A model generated the notes under the pieces. The model made no database searches. It was not told the origin of the DNA and saw only the letters and a program-made list of their open reading frames with translations. 64,000 nucleotides of DNA from Acetatifactor muris (GTDB lineage Bacteria > Bacillota > Clostridia > Lachnospirales > Lachnospiraceae). Position numbers and translations under genes: made by a program. This document shows, piece after piece, positions 33,234 to 41,897 of the stretch; positions within the stretch are counted from its first letter, which is position 1; every line of letters begins with the position of its first letter. Location of the stretch: assembly GCF_024623325.1 (NCBI RefSeq), contig NZ_JANJZD010000011.1:1-64000 (forward strand). The letters are read 5' to 3'.

Positions 33234-34718
33234 TCAGAAAAACTGTGTGGGCCAGCTTCCTGTCTCCTTCTTAAACACTTTTGAAAAATAATAAGGATCC
33301 TTATATCCCACTTCCGCGGCAATTTCCTTGATCAGAATCTGCGGATTCTGCGCCATCCGCTGTTTTGCCTCCTCAATTTTCAGTCTGGTCAGATAGTTAC
33401 CCATGGAAATTCCGTACTTTTCCTTGTAGATACGGCTCAGATAGGAAGGCGCAAAGTGAAATGCCTGTGCGATATCATGTTTGGTCAGCGGTTCTCTGAA
33501 ATGCTCCTCCATATAACGTTTTACCTGAGCCAGCAGGGAATCATCCTCCGGCAGTCCCGCATTTTCCTCCAGCGATTTCAGGATCACCTGCCACTCCATG
33601 CTCAGCGCTTCATAGCTGTAATTGTCCGCAAGCATGATCTGAATGTCCTTCTCTGTCACCGCAATTCTCTGATAACTGTCCTGAAAATAAAGTGCAATAT
33701 GTCCCAGAGCGGAACTCAGTCTGCTGACAGTCAGATGGCTGTACTGGCATTCTTCCCAGAAAGCCCCCAGTGCCGCCTCTGTCTCCTCAGACAACTTCTT
33801 AAAAACAGCTCTGCGAATCCGCAGAAGAGCTTCCTCCGTCTCCTGACCCGTGCGTTCGCCCCTCCCCTGTTCGCTCTCCCGGCCTGATGAAAAAATGCCG
33901 TTTTCCCCAAAGACACTCTTTTCTGCAAGTGCCTGCCGCAGGGTTCTGGCTGCCCCACCGATGCTGCTGATTCCCACCCCCTGTTCCTGATAGACAAATG
34001 TCACCGGCAGCCCCGCATGAGCGCACAGCCAGTCATAGAGCTGATAAAAGCCGGCTATCACAGTATCCCGTCCTTCATATTCCACAATCAGCACTTTTTC
34101 CGCGGAAGTCATCCCCGGAAATGCCCACTGCATGGCCCCTCCAGCCGAAAGACCTGAAAATACTTCTTCCAGATATTTTTCATAATCCATGTCGTTCCAT
34201 GCCCGCACAGCCGGAAAAGTCCCTCTGTCCGCGCAGCCGGGCACCGTTCCCAGGCAGACCAGAGCTACATGATGGCTGCCCGCCTCCGGAACGGCTTCCC
34301 GGTGAGCCCCGTGAAGTTCTTCCATCAGCCTGCTGTTCCTGCTCTCCCGCAGCTGGTTCCGGACCTTATCCAGCACCAGTTCCAGCTCCCCCGCTGTAAC
34401 CGGTTTCAGCAGATAATCCAGAATTCCCATGGAAAGGGCCCGCTTAATATAGTCAAATTCCGCATGTCCGGACAATACTACAAACAGCGGCTGTCCACCT
34501 CTCGCCTTCACCTGTTCCATCATCTCCAGCCCATCCATCCCGGGCATGATGATATCCGTGAACACCACCTGCGGCTCACATTGCTCAATCAGCTTCAGCC
34601 CCTCTCTGCCATTTCCTGCAATTCCCGCCACCAGAAAGTCCGTGGAAATCGTTCTCAGCAATTTGGCCACCGCTCTCCCAATTGCAGGTTCGTCTTCCAC
34701 AATCACTGTCTTAATCAC
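33234..34718 (-). CDS. YesN-type response regulator with AraC DNA-binding domain
   Basis: 494 residues. The receiver has VIVEDEPAIGR, the phospho-acceptor in VVFTDIIMPGMDG (about 55) and DYLLKPVTAGE. A middle region of about 250 residues follows. The last 100 residues form two helix-turn-helix motifs of the AraC family: TKHDIAQAFHFAPSYLSRIYK and IKEIAAEVGYKDPYYFSKVFKK. It overlaps the sensor gene by 8 bases and sits just upstream of the sugar ABC operon in the same direction, so it most likely activates that operon when its substrate is present. Confidence 0.92.
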   Translation of the reverse strand: MIKTVIVEDEPAIGRAVAKLLRTISTDFLVAGIAGNGREGLKLIEQCEPQVVFTDIIMPGMDGLEMMEQVKARGGQPLFVVLSGHAEFDYIKRALSMGILDYLLKPVTAGELELVLDKVRNQLRESRNSRLMEELHGAHREAVPEAGSHHVALVCLGTVPGCADRGTFPAVRAWNDMDYEKYLEEVFSGLSAGGAMQWAFPGMTSAEKVLIVEYEGRDTVIAGFYQLYDWLCAHAGLPVTFVYQEQGVGISSIGGAARTLRQALAEKSVFGENGIFSSGRESEQGRGERTGQETEEALLRIRRAVFKKLSEETEAALGAFWEECQYSHLTVSRLSSALGHIALYFQDSYQRIAVTEKDIQIMLADNYSYEALSMEWQVILKSLEENAGLPEDDSLLAQVKRYMEEHFREPLTKHDIAQAFHFAPSYLSRIYKEKYGISMGNYLTRLKIEEAKQRMAQNPQILIKEIAAEVGYKDPYYFSKVFKKETGSWPTQFF

Positions 34719-36525
34719 TTTTTCGGCCTCCTATTCTGACATAAGTTCCCCGGTCCGTCTCCTCCGTCGGAACCTCCGGTCCTTTCTGTCTCTTCTTCCA
34801 GTCATCAAACCTTCCGATTTCACAATAAATGGTCTCCCTGCAGGAAAAACGCAGTCTGAGTATGGTATTTTTCAGTCCCAGTCCGCCCTCCTGCATGCCT
34901 GCAACAGCCTCCGCTCCATTACTTTCCAGAACCGTTTTCAGCTCCTCCACAGCTGTATCCTTTATCCCCGTTCCATTATCTGTCACAGAAAAATACCAGC
35001 CTTCCTCCCCTGTCTCCGCCTCTATCCATATCCGGCAGATTCCCTCTTTCCGGGCAAATCCATGCTTAAAACAGTTCTCAACAATCGGCTGCAAAATCAT
35101 TTTCGGCATGGTGATTCTGTCCGTCTCTCCCCGTACGGCAATATGATATTCCAGCTTTTCTTCATAGCGGGCCTTCATCAGCTGGCAATAGCATTCCGTG
35201 TGTGCGATTTCATCCCTCAGCGTCACAAAACAATTGCCGTCGGAAGTGGAATACCGGAGCAGTCTGGCCAGTTCTCCGCACAGAAAGCTGACCTTATCCG
35301 GATTCTCCTCTATGCTGGCCGCAGAGATAACCGACAGCATATTATAGATAAAATGTGGATTCATCTGGGCCTGCATGGCTTTCAGATTCGCCCTGATCTC
35401 ATTCTCCATCAGGATGCCCAGCTCGGCAAACATTTCTTCAAATCCGAGATTCAGTTTGTGTATAATATCAATATCCGAATCCTCCGGCAGCCGTACAGCC
35501 ATATGATTCAGACGCACTTTTTTCAGGGAGGAATACAGCTCTGTCAACGGCGCTGTCAATCTGTCCGCTATCCGATACAGAATGGCAACGCTGGCCCCGC
35601 AGATACAAAGCAACAGCACAATAAATATTCTGACAAAACTGCCGATAACCCGGAACATTCTGCCGTATGCTTCCACATATACCACCTGAAAGCCATACTT
35701 CTCCCCCACGGCCAGGGAAACCAGTTCCTTCCCGCCGCTTTCCCGATTCCTGATCTCCGTCCGTCTGTAACCGCCTTCCCCTGCATAGTCAAAATAGAAG
35801 TCCCTGTCCCTGTCTTCCTCCTCCGAAGCATACATCAGGATTCCATCCTGGGTATAGATAAAAAGTCTGGCTGTACCGTCCATTTCCGGCACAATATTCT
35901 TCAGCAATTCCTCCACCCGCAGCTGGGTCTCCGCCACTGCCACCACCCTGCCGTTTACTACATTTTTCACAAAGCGCACCAGTGTCAGAATCTCTGTCCT
36001 GTCATCTCCGAACAGTTCCGTATCTGTGTATACCCTTTTCCCGCTGCGTGCTTCCTGCAGTGCATCCTCCATCAGGGCATATCGTTCCAGGAGAACCTCC
36101 TGGTAATCCACACCCATTTTCTCATAATATTTCCCATAGCTTAAGTATGCCCCTCCGCGGTTGTACACACACACTTTTCCCACTGACAAATCCGGTCCCA
36201 CAATGCCAAGCAGCTCTTCCTGCAGCTTCTTTTTCAGATAGCTGTCCGCTTCAAAAGAGCGCTCTGCTCCTTCTTTATCAATCTCTTCAAAAGCTTCGTA
36301 CACCGCCTTGTTCAGGCATACCTGGAGGCAGATCCTGTTCATATTGATAAGGTTGGTTTCCAGCTGGTTGGAAATTCCTATGGTCACATTTTCCATGTTA
36401 TGCAGATAAATCTCCTCTTCTCTCCGAAGCAGATAGATGGAAATAACTGTAATAAACAGGATGAAGACCGCCATAAGCGCCAGGTAGGAATAAAATATTT
36501 TCTTCTGAAGATTGGATGTAAACAT
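34711..36525 (-). CDS. YesM-type sensor histidine kinase
   Basis: 604 residues. A helix at about 10-33 and another at about 280-305 bracket a 245-residue extracytoplasmic sensor. A HAMP domain follows, then the His-kinase segment KAMQAQMNPHFIYNMLSVIS (His near 390) and an ATPase domain with MILQPIVENCFKHGF and a GLGLKNTILRL box. The family senses sugars or the loaded binding protein and signals to the paired YesN. It has its own promoter at 36552-36580. Confidence 0.92.
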   Translation of the reverse strand: MFTSNLQKKIFYSYLALMAVFILFITVISIYLLRREEEIYLHNMENVTIGISNQLETNLINMNRICLQVCLNKAVYEAFEEIDKEGAERSFEADSYLKKKLQEELLGIVGPDLSVGKVCVYNRGGAYLSYGKYYEKMGVDYQEVLLERYALMEDALQEARSGKRVYTDTELFGDDRTEILTLVRFVKNVVNGRVVAVAETQLRVEELLKNIVPEMDGTARLFIYTQDGILMYASEEEDRDRDFYFDYAGEGGYRRTEIRNRESGGKELVSLAVGEKYGFQVVYVEAYGRMFRVIGSFVRIFIVLLLCICGASVAILYRIADRLTAPLTELYSSLKKVRLNHMAVRLPEDSDIDIIHKLNLGFEEMFAELGILMENEIRANLKAMQAQMNPHFIYNMLSVISAASIEENPDKVSFLCGELARLLRYSTSDGNCFVTLRDEIAHTECYCQLMKARYEEKLEYHIAVRGETDRITMPKMILQPIVENCFKHGFARKEGICRIWIEAETGEEGWYFSVTDNGTGIKDTAVEELKTVLESNGAEAVAGMQEGGLGLKNTILRLRFSCRETIYCEIGRFDDWKKRQKGPEVPTEETDRGTYVRIGGRKSD

Positions 36526-36551
36526 GGATGCACTTCCCTTACGTTTTCCTT

Positions 36552-36580
36552 ATTGTTGCGCGCTTTATTTCTTTTGTCAA
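36552..36580 (-). promoter_or_regulatory. promoter of the yesM-yesN operon
   Basis: Minus strand: consensus TTGACA (36580-36575), exactly 17 bases, then AACAAT (36557-36552), 27 bases before the yesM start codon. Confidence 0.6.
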
Positions 36581-36665
36581 ACCGTTCGCGGCAGATACGG
36601 CTGTTTTTCCATCAGGAAGTACAGATCGTCCATTCCCTGGCGGAGTGGGCGGGTCCTATAATGGG

Positions 36666-37212
36666 GTATGTTCGCGTTTCATTTACAGAGTCCGGGATTC
36701 CCGCAATGACCTACTGAAGATCGCCTACTGCTAATGTCCAGGTTACTGCAATGAGGCAAGTTTAAAGCAAAGGGACGGCAGAGGAGGCCGGAGGCTCTTT
36801 GGTAACGCGCCGGTAAACTAAGCCTCAACTTCGACTAAAGCGCGAAAGCACCGCGCTTAAGTCTGCGTAGAGGCTGGATTTTACCTCTGCTAAGAGCACC
36901 CCTCAGCGCTTTCGGAAAGAGCCTCCGGCCTCCTCTGCCTGTTTCTTGCAGGTTAAGACTGGCCTGGGGCAGATATGGACGATTCCTTTGATGGCCGGCA
37001 TGGTTCGCGAATTTACAGCCGTCTGTAGCCATAAATTGGTCTGCGCTATTACCCACTAAACCCTTCTCCGCCGTCCCTCTGCCTTAGGAGAGAGTCCTTA
37101 TTGGGCCTTGCAGGCATCCTGGACTCAGGTGGCAGGCCCCCTGTAAACCATTGCAGTGAATTTGACTCTGGCCTCAGGGGCTGCCCATTGTGGAATTAAA
37201 TGCGAATATTAC
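36666..37212. repeat. 550-bp intergenic element with long imperfect terminal inverted repeats and a nested hairpin core
   Basis: Four blocks on the left recur in reverse order and orientation on the right: the end segment (36666-36687 with 37188-37212), ATTC..GCAATG..TAC (36697-36713 with 37143-37161), GTCCAGG..CTGCAA (36736-36752 with 37108-37124) and AGGGACGGC (36771-36779 with 37070-37078). Within it a perfect 24-bp inverted repeat (36777-36800 and 36916-36939) encloses further stems: AGCCTC/GAGGCT and TAAAGCGCG/CGCGCTTA (loop around 36846-36850). No protein frame is credible. It lies between divergent transcription units and ends beside the next gene's ribosome-binding site. It could be a non-autonomous transposable element or a structured RNA gene. 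Confidence 0.7.
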
Positions 37213-37235
37213 ATGTATACAGGAGGATTTTCAAA

Positions 37236-38297
37236 ATGAGCTCACAATATATGATTTCCCGAGATAATATGCCTGATTCACACCCTTATGAAACACCTTA
37301 CCGGTACAACAGACCGATACTGACCGGTTCCGGCCTGCCTTCCTCGTCGGATGAGCCCCCGACCTTTGACAGTCTGGGTGTGGACATTCCTTTCGTATTC
37401 TGGCACCAGGATAGATTTTATATGCTATATACAGGATTTGATGGGATCGGATATCAGTCCGGACTGGCCGTAAGCAGTGATTTGCTCCACTGGAACAAAC
37501 TGGGCCCTGTCCTGAAAAGAGAACAGGAACGACAGGGATGGGACAAGGTTGGAGCTGCAGGTACATGGATTATCAGAGAAAGCAATTCTCTGGATGATTT
37601 GCCAAAACTTAAGAAAATAGACGGAAAATACTGGATGGTTTATCATTCCTACCCTCAGGAAGGATATGAAGCCGGACCGGCTCAAATTGGACTGGCCTGG
37701 TGCGATTCCGAAGACCTGATGCAATGGCACAGACTGCAGGAGCCTGTATTTTCCTGGCAGAACGGTGCGGCCTGGGAAGCCGGCGGCCTGTATAAAGCCT
37801 GTATTATAGAGGAAGGCGGAAGTTATTATATGTTCTATAATGCCAAAACCACCCACGAACGGTGGATTGAGCAGACCGGTCTTGCTATCTCAACGGATCT
37901 GCTTCATTGGAAGCGATACCCCGGTAATCCTGTACTTTCCGTCTCCTCTCCCGGCAAATGGGACCATAAATTTGTGTCGGATCCCTTCATTGTGCGGGAC
38001 GGCAGCCGATGGCTGAATTTCTTCTTCGGCTACGATTATCAGCATGCTCAGGAAGGCCTGGCTGTATCTGAAGATTTGCTGCACTGGACGAAATTCTCCC
38101 ATCCGCTGCTTTCCAATGGTACACCCGGCTCCCTGGATGCAACCCATGCCCACAAGGCTTCCGTCTTAAAATATCAGGGACGTCTCTACCATTTTTACTG
38201 TGCAGTGCGTCCCTGGCAGCCGGGAGATCCTGCCAATATGAACGGCGAATTCCGCACAATTACCGTGGCTTCCGATTGTCCCTTTGACAATAATTGA
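37236..38297 (+). CDS. five-bladed beta-propeller glycosidase (GH43/GH32/GH130-like)
   Basis: 353 residues from the ATG at 37236 with GGAGG nine bases upstream. An in-frame start at 37200 lies in the repeat element and lacks a ribosome-binding site. Blade repeats are obvious: HQDRFYMLYTGFDG..SGLAVSSDLLHW, DGKYWMVYHSYP..IGLAWCDSEDLMQW, GGSYYMFYNAKT..TGLAISTDLLHW, and SDPFIVRDGSRWLNFFFG..EGLAVSEDLLHW. This is the propeller of GH32/43/68/130 enzymes. No signal peptide is present, so it is cytoplasmic. The exact family and substrate cannot be fixed from sequence. It probably acts on sugars imported by the neighbouring ABC system. Confidence 0.8.
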   Translation: MSSQYMISRDNMPDSHPYETPYRYNRPILTGSGLPSSSDEPPTFDSLGVDIPFVFWHQDRFYMLYTGFDGIGYQSGLAVSSDLLHWNKLGPVLKREQERQGWDKVGAAGTWIIRESNSLDDLPKLKKIDGKYWMVYHSYPQEGYEAGPAQIGLAWCDSEDLMQWHRLQEPVFSWQNGAAWEAGGLYKACIIEEGGSYYMFYNAKTTHERWIEQTGLAISTDLLHWKRYPGNPVLSVSSPGKWDHKFVSDPFIVRDGSRWLNFFFGYDYQHAQEGLAVSEDLLHWTKFSHPLLSNGTPGSLDATHAHKASVLKYQGRLYHFYCAVRPWQPGDPANMNGEFRTITVASDCPFDNN

Positions 38298-38410
38298 CAG
38301 CCGCTTCAGACACGTCATGGGTTGACATCTGCATGGTGTATGATGATTCTACAGTTTGGCAAAGAACTGTTTTCCAATAGAGTGCCGGGTGGAGAAAAAT
38401 TTCGCCTGTT

Positions 38411-38851
38411 CTATCCCCGCTTGACAGGATGGGGATTGGGACAGGTGATAATCCACGCGAAGCCAAAACGGTCCTTAATAATAGAACCACAGCCGCTGTC
38501 ATCCGGTTCCGGGTGCGGCTGTAATGGTGAAAGAACGGTTCCTCCCTTCGCCAGTACAGACACCGCGTATAATGCTTCCTTCTCCGAATCCATATGAATC
38601 ATCAGCCGTATAGCCGCATTCGCCTCCGAACAGTCAAAGCTGTCTCCCGCCGCCATACGCGTATTGCCCAGCGCAAATTCTATATGCATTACTTTTCCAA
38701 TCTGCTCCGGCGTCGTTTCAAATGTGTTCTCTGACCACCGGGACATACCGTAAATCTCACCCCCGAAGGCCTCAATATAAGTGTGGACCGCCTCCTCGCA
38801 GTTCCCCATAAATGCCAGATATGGGATAATTTTAATCTTCTTTTTTTCCAT
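38411..38851 (-). CDS. VOC-family PhnB-like protein
   Basis: 146 residues from the ATG at 38851, preceded by a GAGAGGG ribosome-binding site. The two beta-alpha-beta-beta-beta modules of the vicinal-oxygen-chelate fold are visible: IPYLAFMGNCEEAVHTYIEAF with GGEIYGMSRW, then SIIKDRFGFAWIITC at the end. The family includes PhnB-like proteins often mis-named as demethylases. No function can be assigned. The fold is recognised by length and by the F-G-C-E-E-A and D-R-F-G-x-x-W motifs. Confidence 0.85.
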   Translation of the reverse strand: MEKKKIKIIPYLAFMGNCEEAVHTYIEAFGGEIYGMSRWSENTFETTPEQIGKVMHIEFALGNTRMAAGDSFDCSEANAAIRLMIHMDSEKEALYAVSVLAKGGTVLSPLQPHPEPDDSGCGSIIKDRFGFAWIITCPNPHPVKRG

Positions 38852-38975
38852 TTGCCCTCTCCTCTCTTTCTCTGCTTCCATGGCTGTAATTCTTGTTATT
38901 CTTTCAGTGGTTTCTCACCTCAAAAAGTCATCATGCCATGATTCCAGTTCAATCATTATGCGGATGACCATTTGG

Positions 38976-39458
38976 CTATTTTCCAGCGCACATAAACTTG
39001 TCGTGCCATGTCTGCACCAGCGAAAGCGGGTGCTGAATCACCTCTGCGGCCTCCTCCACACTCTTCCCCTTTTCAAACAGTTTACAGGCAACCGAATACA
39101 TACTCTCCGACACCTCGATCAGATGTCCGTCAGGGTCGAAGATACGGATTCCTCTCTGCAGCCAGGGAAATGTCTGTGCCTCATGGAGACGTTCCACCTC
39201 CGGGAAAGTATCCAGCAATGTCAGAAATCTGTCAAAATCTTCCGTTTCAAAATACAGTTCCATAGTGTTGGAGCGGAAATGCATGGTATCCGCAGGGAAC
39301 TCTGCCAGTCTGTCAAAATGCTCCTGCAGTGTAAGACCGCAGCTTAAAGTTTTATTCCATCCCAGATCAAGAGTTACTTCCTGCCGGAACAGATTTTTAT
39401 AAAACTGCAGGGATTTTTCCATATCCTTTACTGCAATCAATGTGGTACAGAATTTCAT
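38976..39458 (-). CDS. glyoxalase/bleomycin-resistance family (VOC) protein
   Basis: 160 residues. The opening KFCTTLIAVKDMEKSLQFYK and closing IRIFDPDGHLIEVSESM are the paired VOC motifs, with a Glu in the metal-ligand position of the last strand. A 40-residue helical extension follows the VOC fold (VEEAAEVIQHPLSLVQTW). Members bind metals and small molecules or antibiotics. The substrate is unknown. It reads in the same direction as the PhnB-like gene, with a 124-base gap. Confidence 0.85.
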   Translation of the reverse strand: MKFCTTLIAVKDMEKSLQFYKNLFRQEVTLDLGWNKTLSCGLTLQEHFDRLAEFPADTMHFRSNTMELYFETEDFDRFLTLLDTFPEVERLHEAQTFPWLQRGIRIFDPDGHLIEVSESMYSVACKLFEKGKSVEEAAEVIQHPLSLVQTWHDKFMCAGK

Positions 39459-39604
39459 TTTGGGTTCCTCTCTTTCTTCCTGAAATCAGTAAATGTCGTT
39501 GTCATTTTACAGAATTCATCTCAGAAAATCTTGTATATTTCCGACATTTTCTTATTGAAACCGCCCCAAATCCCTGTCACCAGAATTCTATGCCTCTTCA
39601 GAAT

Positions 39605-40480
39605 TTATTCGACTTTGCCAGGCGGAACTGGAATCGGCTGTTCAGGAAGGAATTGGAACGCCGCTTTCCTTGCCTCACGGATATTCATTGTATGATAGCG
39701 CTTAAACTCCCGCATCAGATGTGCCTCATCCGTAAATCCATATCGGTAAACCGCATCCTGCATATCAAAATACCTCTGCCTTACAATATCATTCCACAAA
39801 AACTGATAACGTACCAGATTGCTCAACTTCTTTGGCGACATTCCAATATATTCCTGAAACAGTCGTTCCAGATGCCTGCCGCTGACAAAGCTCTCCCCGG
39901 ATAACCGGGCAATCCCCAATGTACCATAATGGGAAAGAATACCGCATATGGCTCCATCTACTGTCTCGTTATGCCTTCCGGTATTCAGTTTTTTCATAAG
40001 AAGTTTTTCTGTGAACTGAATTTTGTCAGTCAGAGTTCCAGGCCAGACCAGTCGGGTCCGCAGCTCTCTGTCCAGCCAGCCGAATCTTTCCCTGACATCA
40101 TAGTTTCCATTTACGGTTCCGCTGAAAGAATCCTCCGAAAAAACATAGGCGCTCCATGCATAGAAACGAATGGCAAAAACCTCTGTCTCATGTCCTGTTT
40201 GCCTCGCATGATGCGCATAAAAGCTTCTGTCATTTATTCCATTGAATCTGGCGATGACAGTATTATCCGTCCTGTCTATACGGTAAATGATATCCACACA
40301 GGTATCCGGCACCACGATTTCGGAAGTTCCCGCTGTCCCCCCGCCGTCGCCCTTCTCTTCCCCACTCCAGAAGCATCTGACATAAGGTCGCAACATCTGA
40401 CAGGGCTCCGTCTCTCTGTAAGAAGCACTGTGTCTGAACGGCGCTGCCGTTAATGGCCGGTATATCGTATTTGCTTTCAT
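39605..40480 (-). CDS. AraC-family transcriptional regulator
   Basis: 291 residues from the ATG at 40480, with AGGAG ten bases upstream. The N-terminal part (ETEPCQMLRPYVRCFWSGE and IVVPDTCVDIIYRI) is the ligand-binding-like domain common in AraC regulators that read near-surface signals. The C-terminal part has a degenerate first helix-turn-helix (LARLSGESFVSGRHLERLFQE) and the second in YRYGFTDEAHLMREFKRYH. It may control the two VOC genes it precedes. Target and ligand are unknown. Confidence 0.85.
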   Translation of the reverse strand: MKANTIYRPLTAAPFRHSASYRETEPCQMLRPYVRCFWSGEEKGDGGGTAGTSEIVVPDTCVDIIYRIDRTDNTVIARFNGINDRSFYAHHARQTGHETEVFAIRFYAWSAYVFSEDSFSGTVNGNYDVRERFGWLDRELRTRLVWPGTLTDKIQFTEKLLMKKLNTGRHNETVDGAICGILSHYGTLGIARLSGESFVSGRHLERLFQEYIGMSPKKLSNLVRYQFLWNDIVRQRYFDMQDAVYRYGFTDEAHLMREFKRYHTMNIREARKAAFQFLPEQPIPVPPGKVE

Positions 40481-40572
40481 CTTCTGCAGGCTCCTTTTCC
40501 GAACTTTCATTTCCCCATTTCCGGGCAGGTGGATTTATATTGCATTCACCCTCACAATATTTATGTTATGAT

Positions 40573-40602
40573 ATTATAGCATTCATTGAAAAGGGGCTGC
40601 AA
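40573..40602 (-). promoter_or_regulatory. promoter of the AraC-family gene
   Basis: Minus strand: TTGCAG (40602-40597), 18 bases, consensus TATAAT (40578-40573). Confidence 0.6.
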
Positions 40603-40614
40603 CAGAATTAATGA

Positions 40615-40643
40615 TTGAGTAACTTTTTTGAATATGGTAAAAT
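40615..40643 (+). promoter_or_regulatory. promoter of the decayed Rpn gene
   Basis: TTGAGT (40615-40620), 17 bases, TAAAAT (40638-40643), 24 bases before the remnant's ATG. It diverges from the AraC promoter 13 bases away. Confidence 0.55.
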
Positions 40644-40666
40644 ATAATAAAAGGGGACGGATGCCA

Positions 40667-41390
40667 ATGGAAAATGTAAAAATAACAAACACACCTTATG
40701 ATGATGTATTCCGCACACTCGCACACTGCTGAACGACTGCAGTTCCCTGATCATTCCCATAATAAATGAAGTGTAACTCTTCCAAATTCTGCCGTTTTAT
40801 TTTTGAGGCATAATTCATCAACGCCCGATACCCTAAAAGTCAGAATGGTAACACCTGGTGGAACAATAGAGTATGATATCCCAGTGATGAAATCACAGCA
40901 GTACACCCTGGAAGAGATTTTTCAGAAAAAGCTTCTGCTGTTGATTCCCTTTTATATCTTTTCCCACGAAACACAATTTTCGGAATATGAGAAAAACAAA
41001 ACTAAACTAAGACTTTTGCAGGAAGAATATGAGATCATCAAAAGTAAGCTTGAGGAATTCCTGAATCGGGGGATCATCAGCGAATATACAAGATGCACTA
41101 TTATGGATATGTCCAACAAAGTATTGGAACATATAGCCATAAAATACAATTCTGTCAGGGAAGGAGTGAGCGCGGTTATGGGCGGAAAAGTTCTGGAATA
41201 TGAAGCTAAAACTATTAAAAGAGAAGGCATCAGAGAAGGTATCAGACAGGGACTTGAACAGGGACTTGAACAGGGAATCATCGGAACCGTTTCCATATTA
41301 AGAAATCTGGGAGTCCCAGCCCAGACGATTCTGGTCAAAATCCAGGAGCAGTATCATCTAAGTCCTGAAGCAGCTCAAGCATATCTGTAG
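40667..41390 (+). pseudogene. decayed Rpn-family nuclease gene
   Basis: The ATG at 40667 opens MENVKITNTPYDDVFRTLAHC and stops. The next frame carries on exactly as RTLLNDCSSLIIPIINEV, the expected Rpn N-terminus. The shift is caused by an 8-bp tandem duplication, CGCACACT twice at about 40709-40724. After a second stop, roughly 100 codons of nuclease core are missing. The C-terminal 190 residues then remain open (KVRMVTPGGTIEYDIPVM, the helical FSEYEKNKTKLRLLQEEY, and a tail with EGIREGIRQ and GLEQGLEQG four-residue repeats). Without the nuclease core the product cannot cut DNA. Confidence 0.85.
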
Positions 41391-41529
41391 ATAAGTATAG
41401 TTTCCTTAAAACGAAGAAAAGGTGGCGATTATCAGCCATCTTTTGCTTTTTTGCCAAAAACCTGGGCAGATTATGCCCAAATCAGTCACAGCCTGCATGG
41501 GGCTGAGTTGTCTATTCCACACAAAGTTG

Positions 41530-41577
41530 TTGTCACATGGCGTCGAAACCTGTATAATCAAAGCACACGACGTCGAA
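41530..41577 (+). promoter_or_regulatory. strong promoter with two operator-like direct repeats
   Basis: TTGTCA (41530-41535), 17 bases, consensus TATAAT (41553-41558). CACATGGCGTCGAA (41534-41547) and CACACGACGTCGAA (41564-41577) share 12 of 14 bases, with starts 30 bp apart. One lies in the spacer and one at the transcription start, a classic repressor layout. No regulator or intact gene is found next to it. Confidence 0.6.
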
Positions 41578-41620
41578 TTCCAACATAAGAAACTGCATTA
41601 ACTGCAAGGAGATGAGGCTA

Positions 41621-41813
41621 TGGGAATACGAAGTGCAAAAGAAGCCGTCAGAGAGACACGAATACCCCCTGGGACGTTATCTGGAGGGAGCTGAAAAAGC
41701 CGGAAGATAAAAACCGGGCGGACAACAGGCTCTATTATCAGGAATGGCTGCTTCAGAGCAGACTTTTCTTCCTCTTTTATAATATCCGTATTTTTATCTT
41801 TTTCCAGAACTGA
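41621..41813 (+). pseudogene. short frameshifted reading frame behind the orphan promoter
   Basis: An ATG at 41621 has AAGGAG eight bases upstream and encodes MGIRSAKEAVRETR before losing frame. A second frame, from 41661, continues with NTPWDVIWRELKKPEDKNRA and DNRLYYQEWLLQSRLFF to a stop at 41813. One frameshift would join them into a protein of about 63 residues. I do not recognise it. The rest of 41391-41897 holds only the promoter. Confidence 0.35.
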
Positions 41814-41897
41814 TTCCCGGCAGAATTTGTTTCCATTCTCGTTGAAGACAGAACTTGCAAAGCTGCATTGGGGTGACAATAGGGTGTCTTTGATCTA

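Noticed and set aside
34546..36144. 532-codon frame antisense to yesM/yesN
   Set aside because: No start signal and no domain; both real genes on the other strand have full motif sets.
38333..38355. TTGACA...TATGAT promoter downstream of the glycosidase
   Set aside because: The spacing is only 11 bases and no gene follows on that strand.
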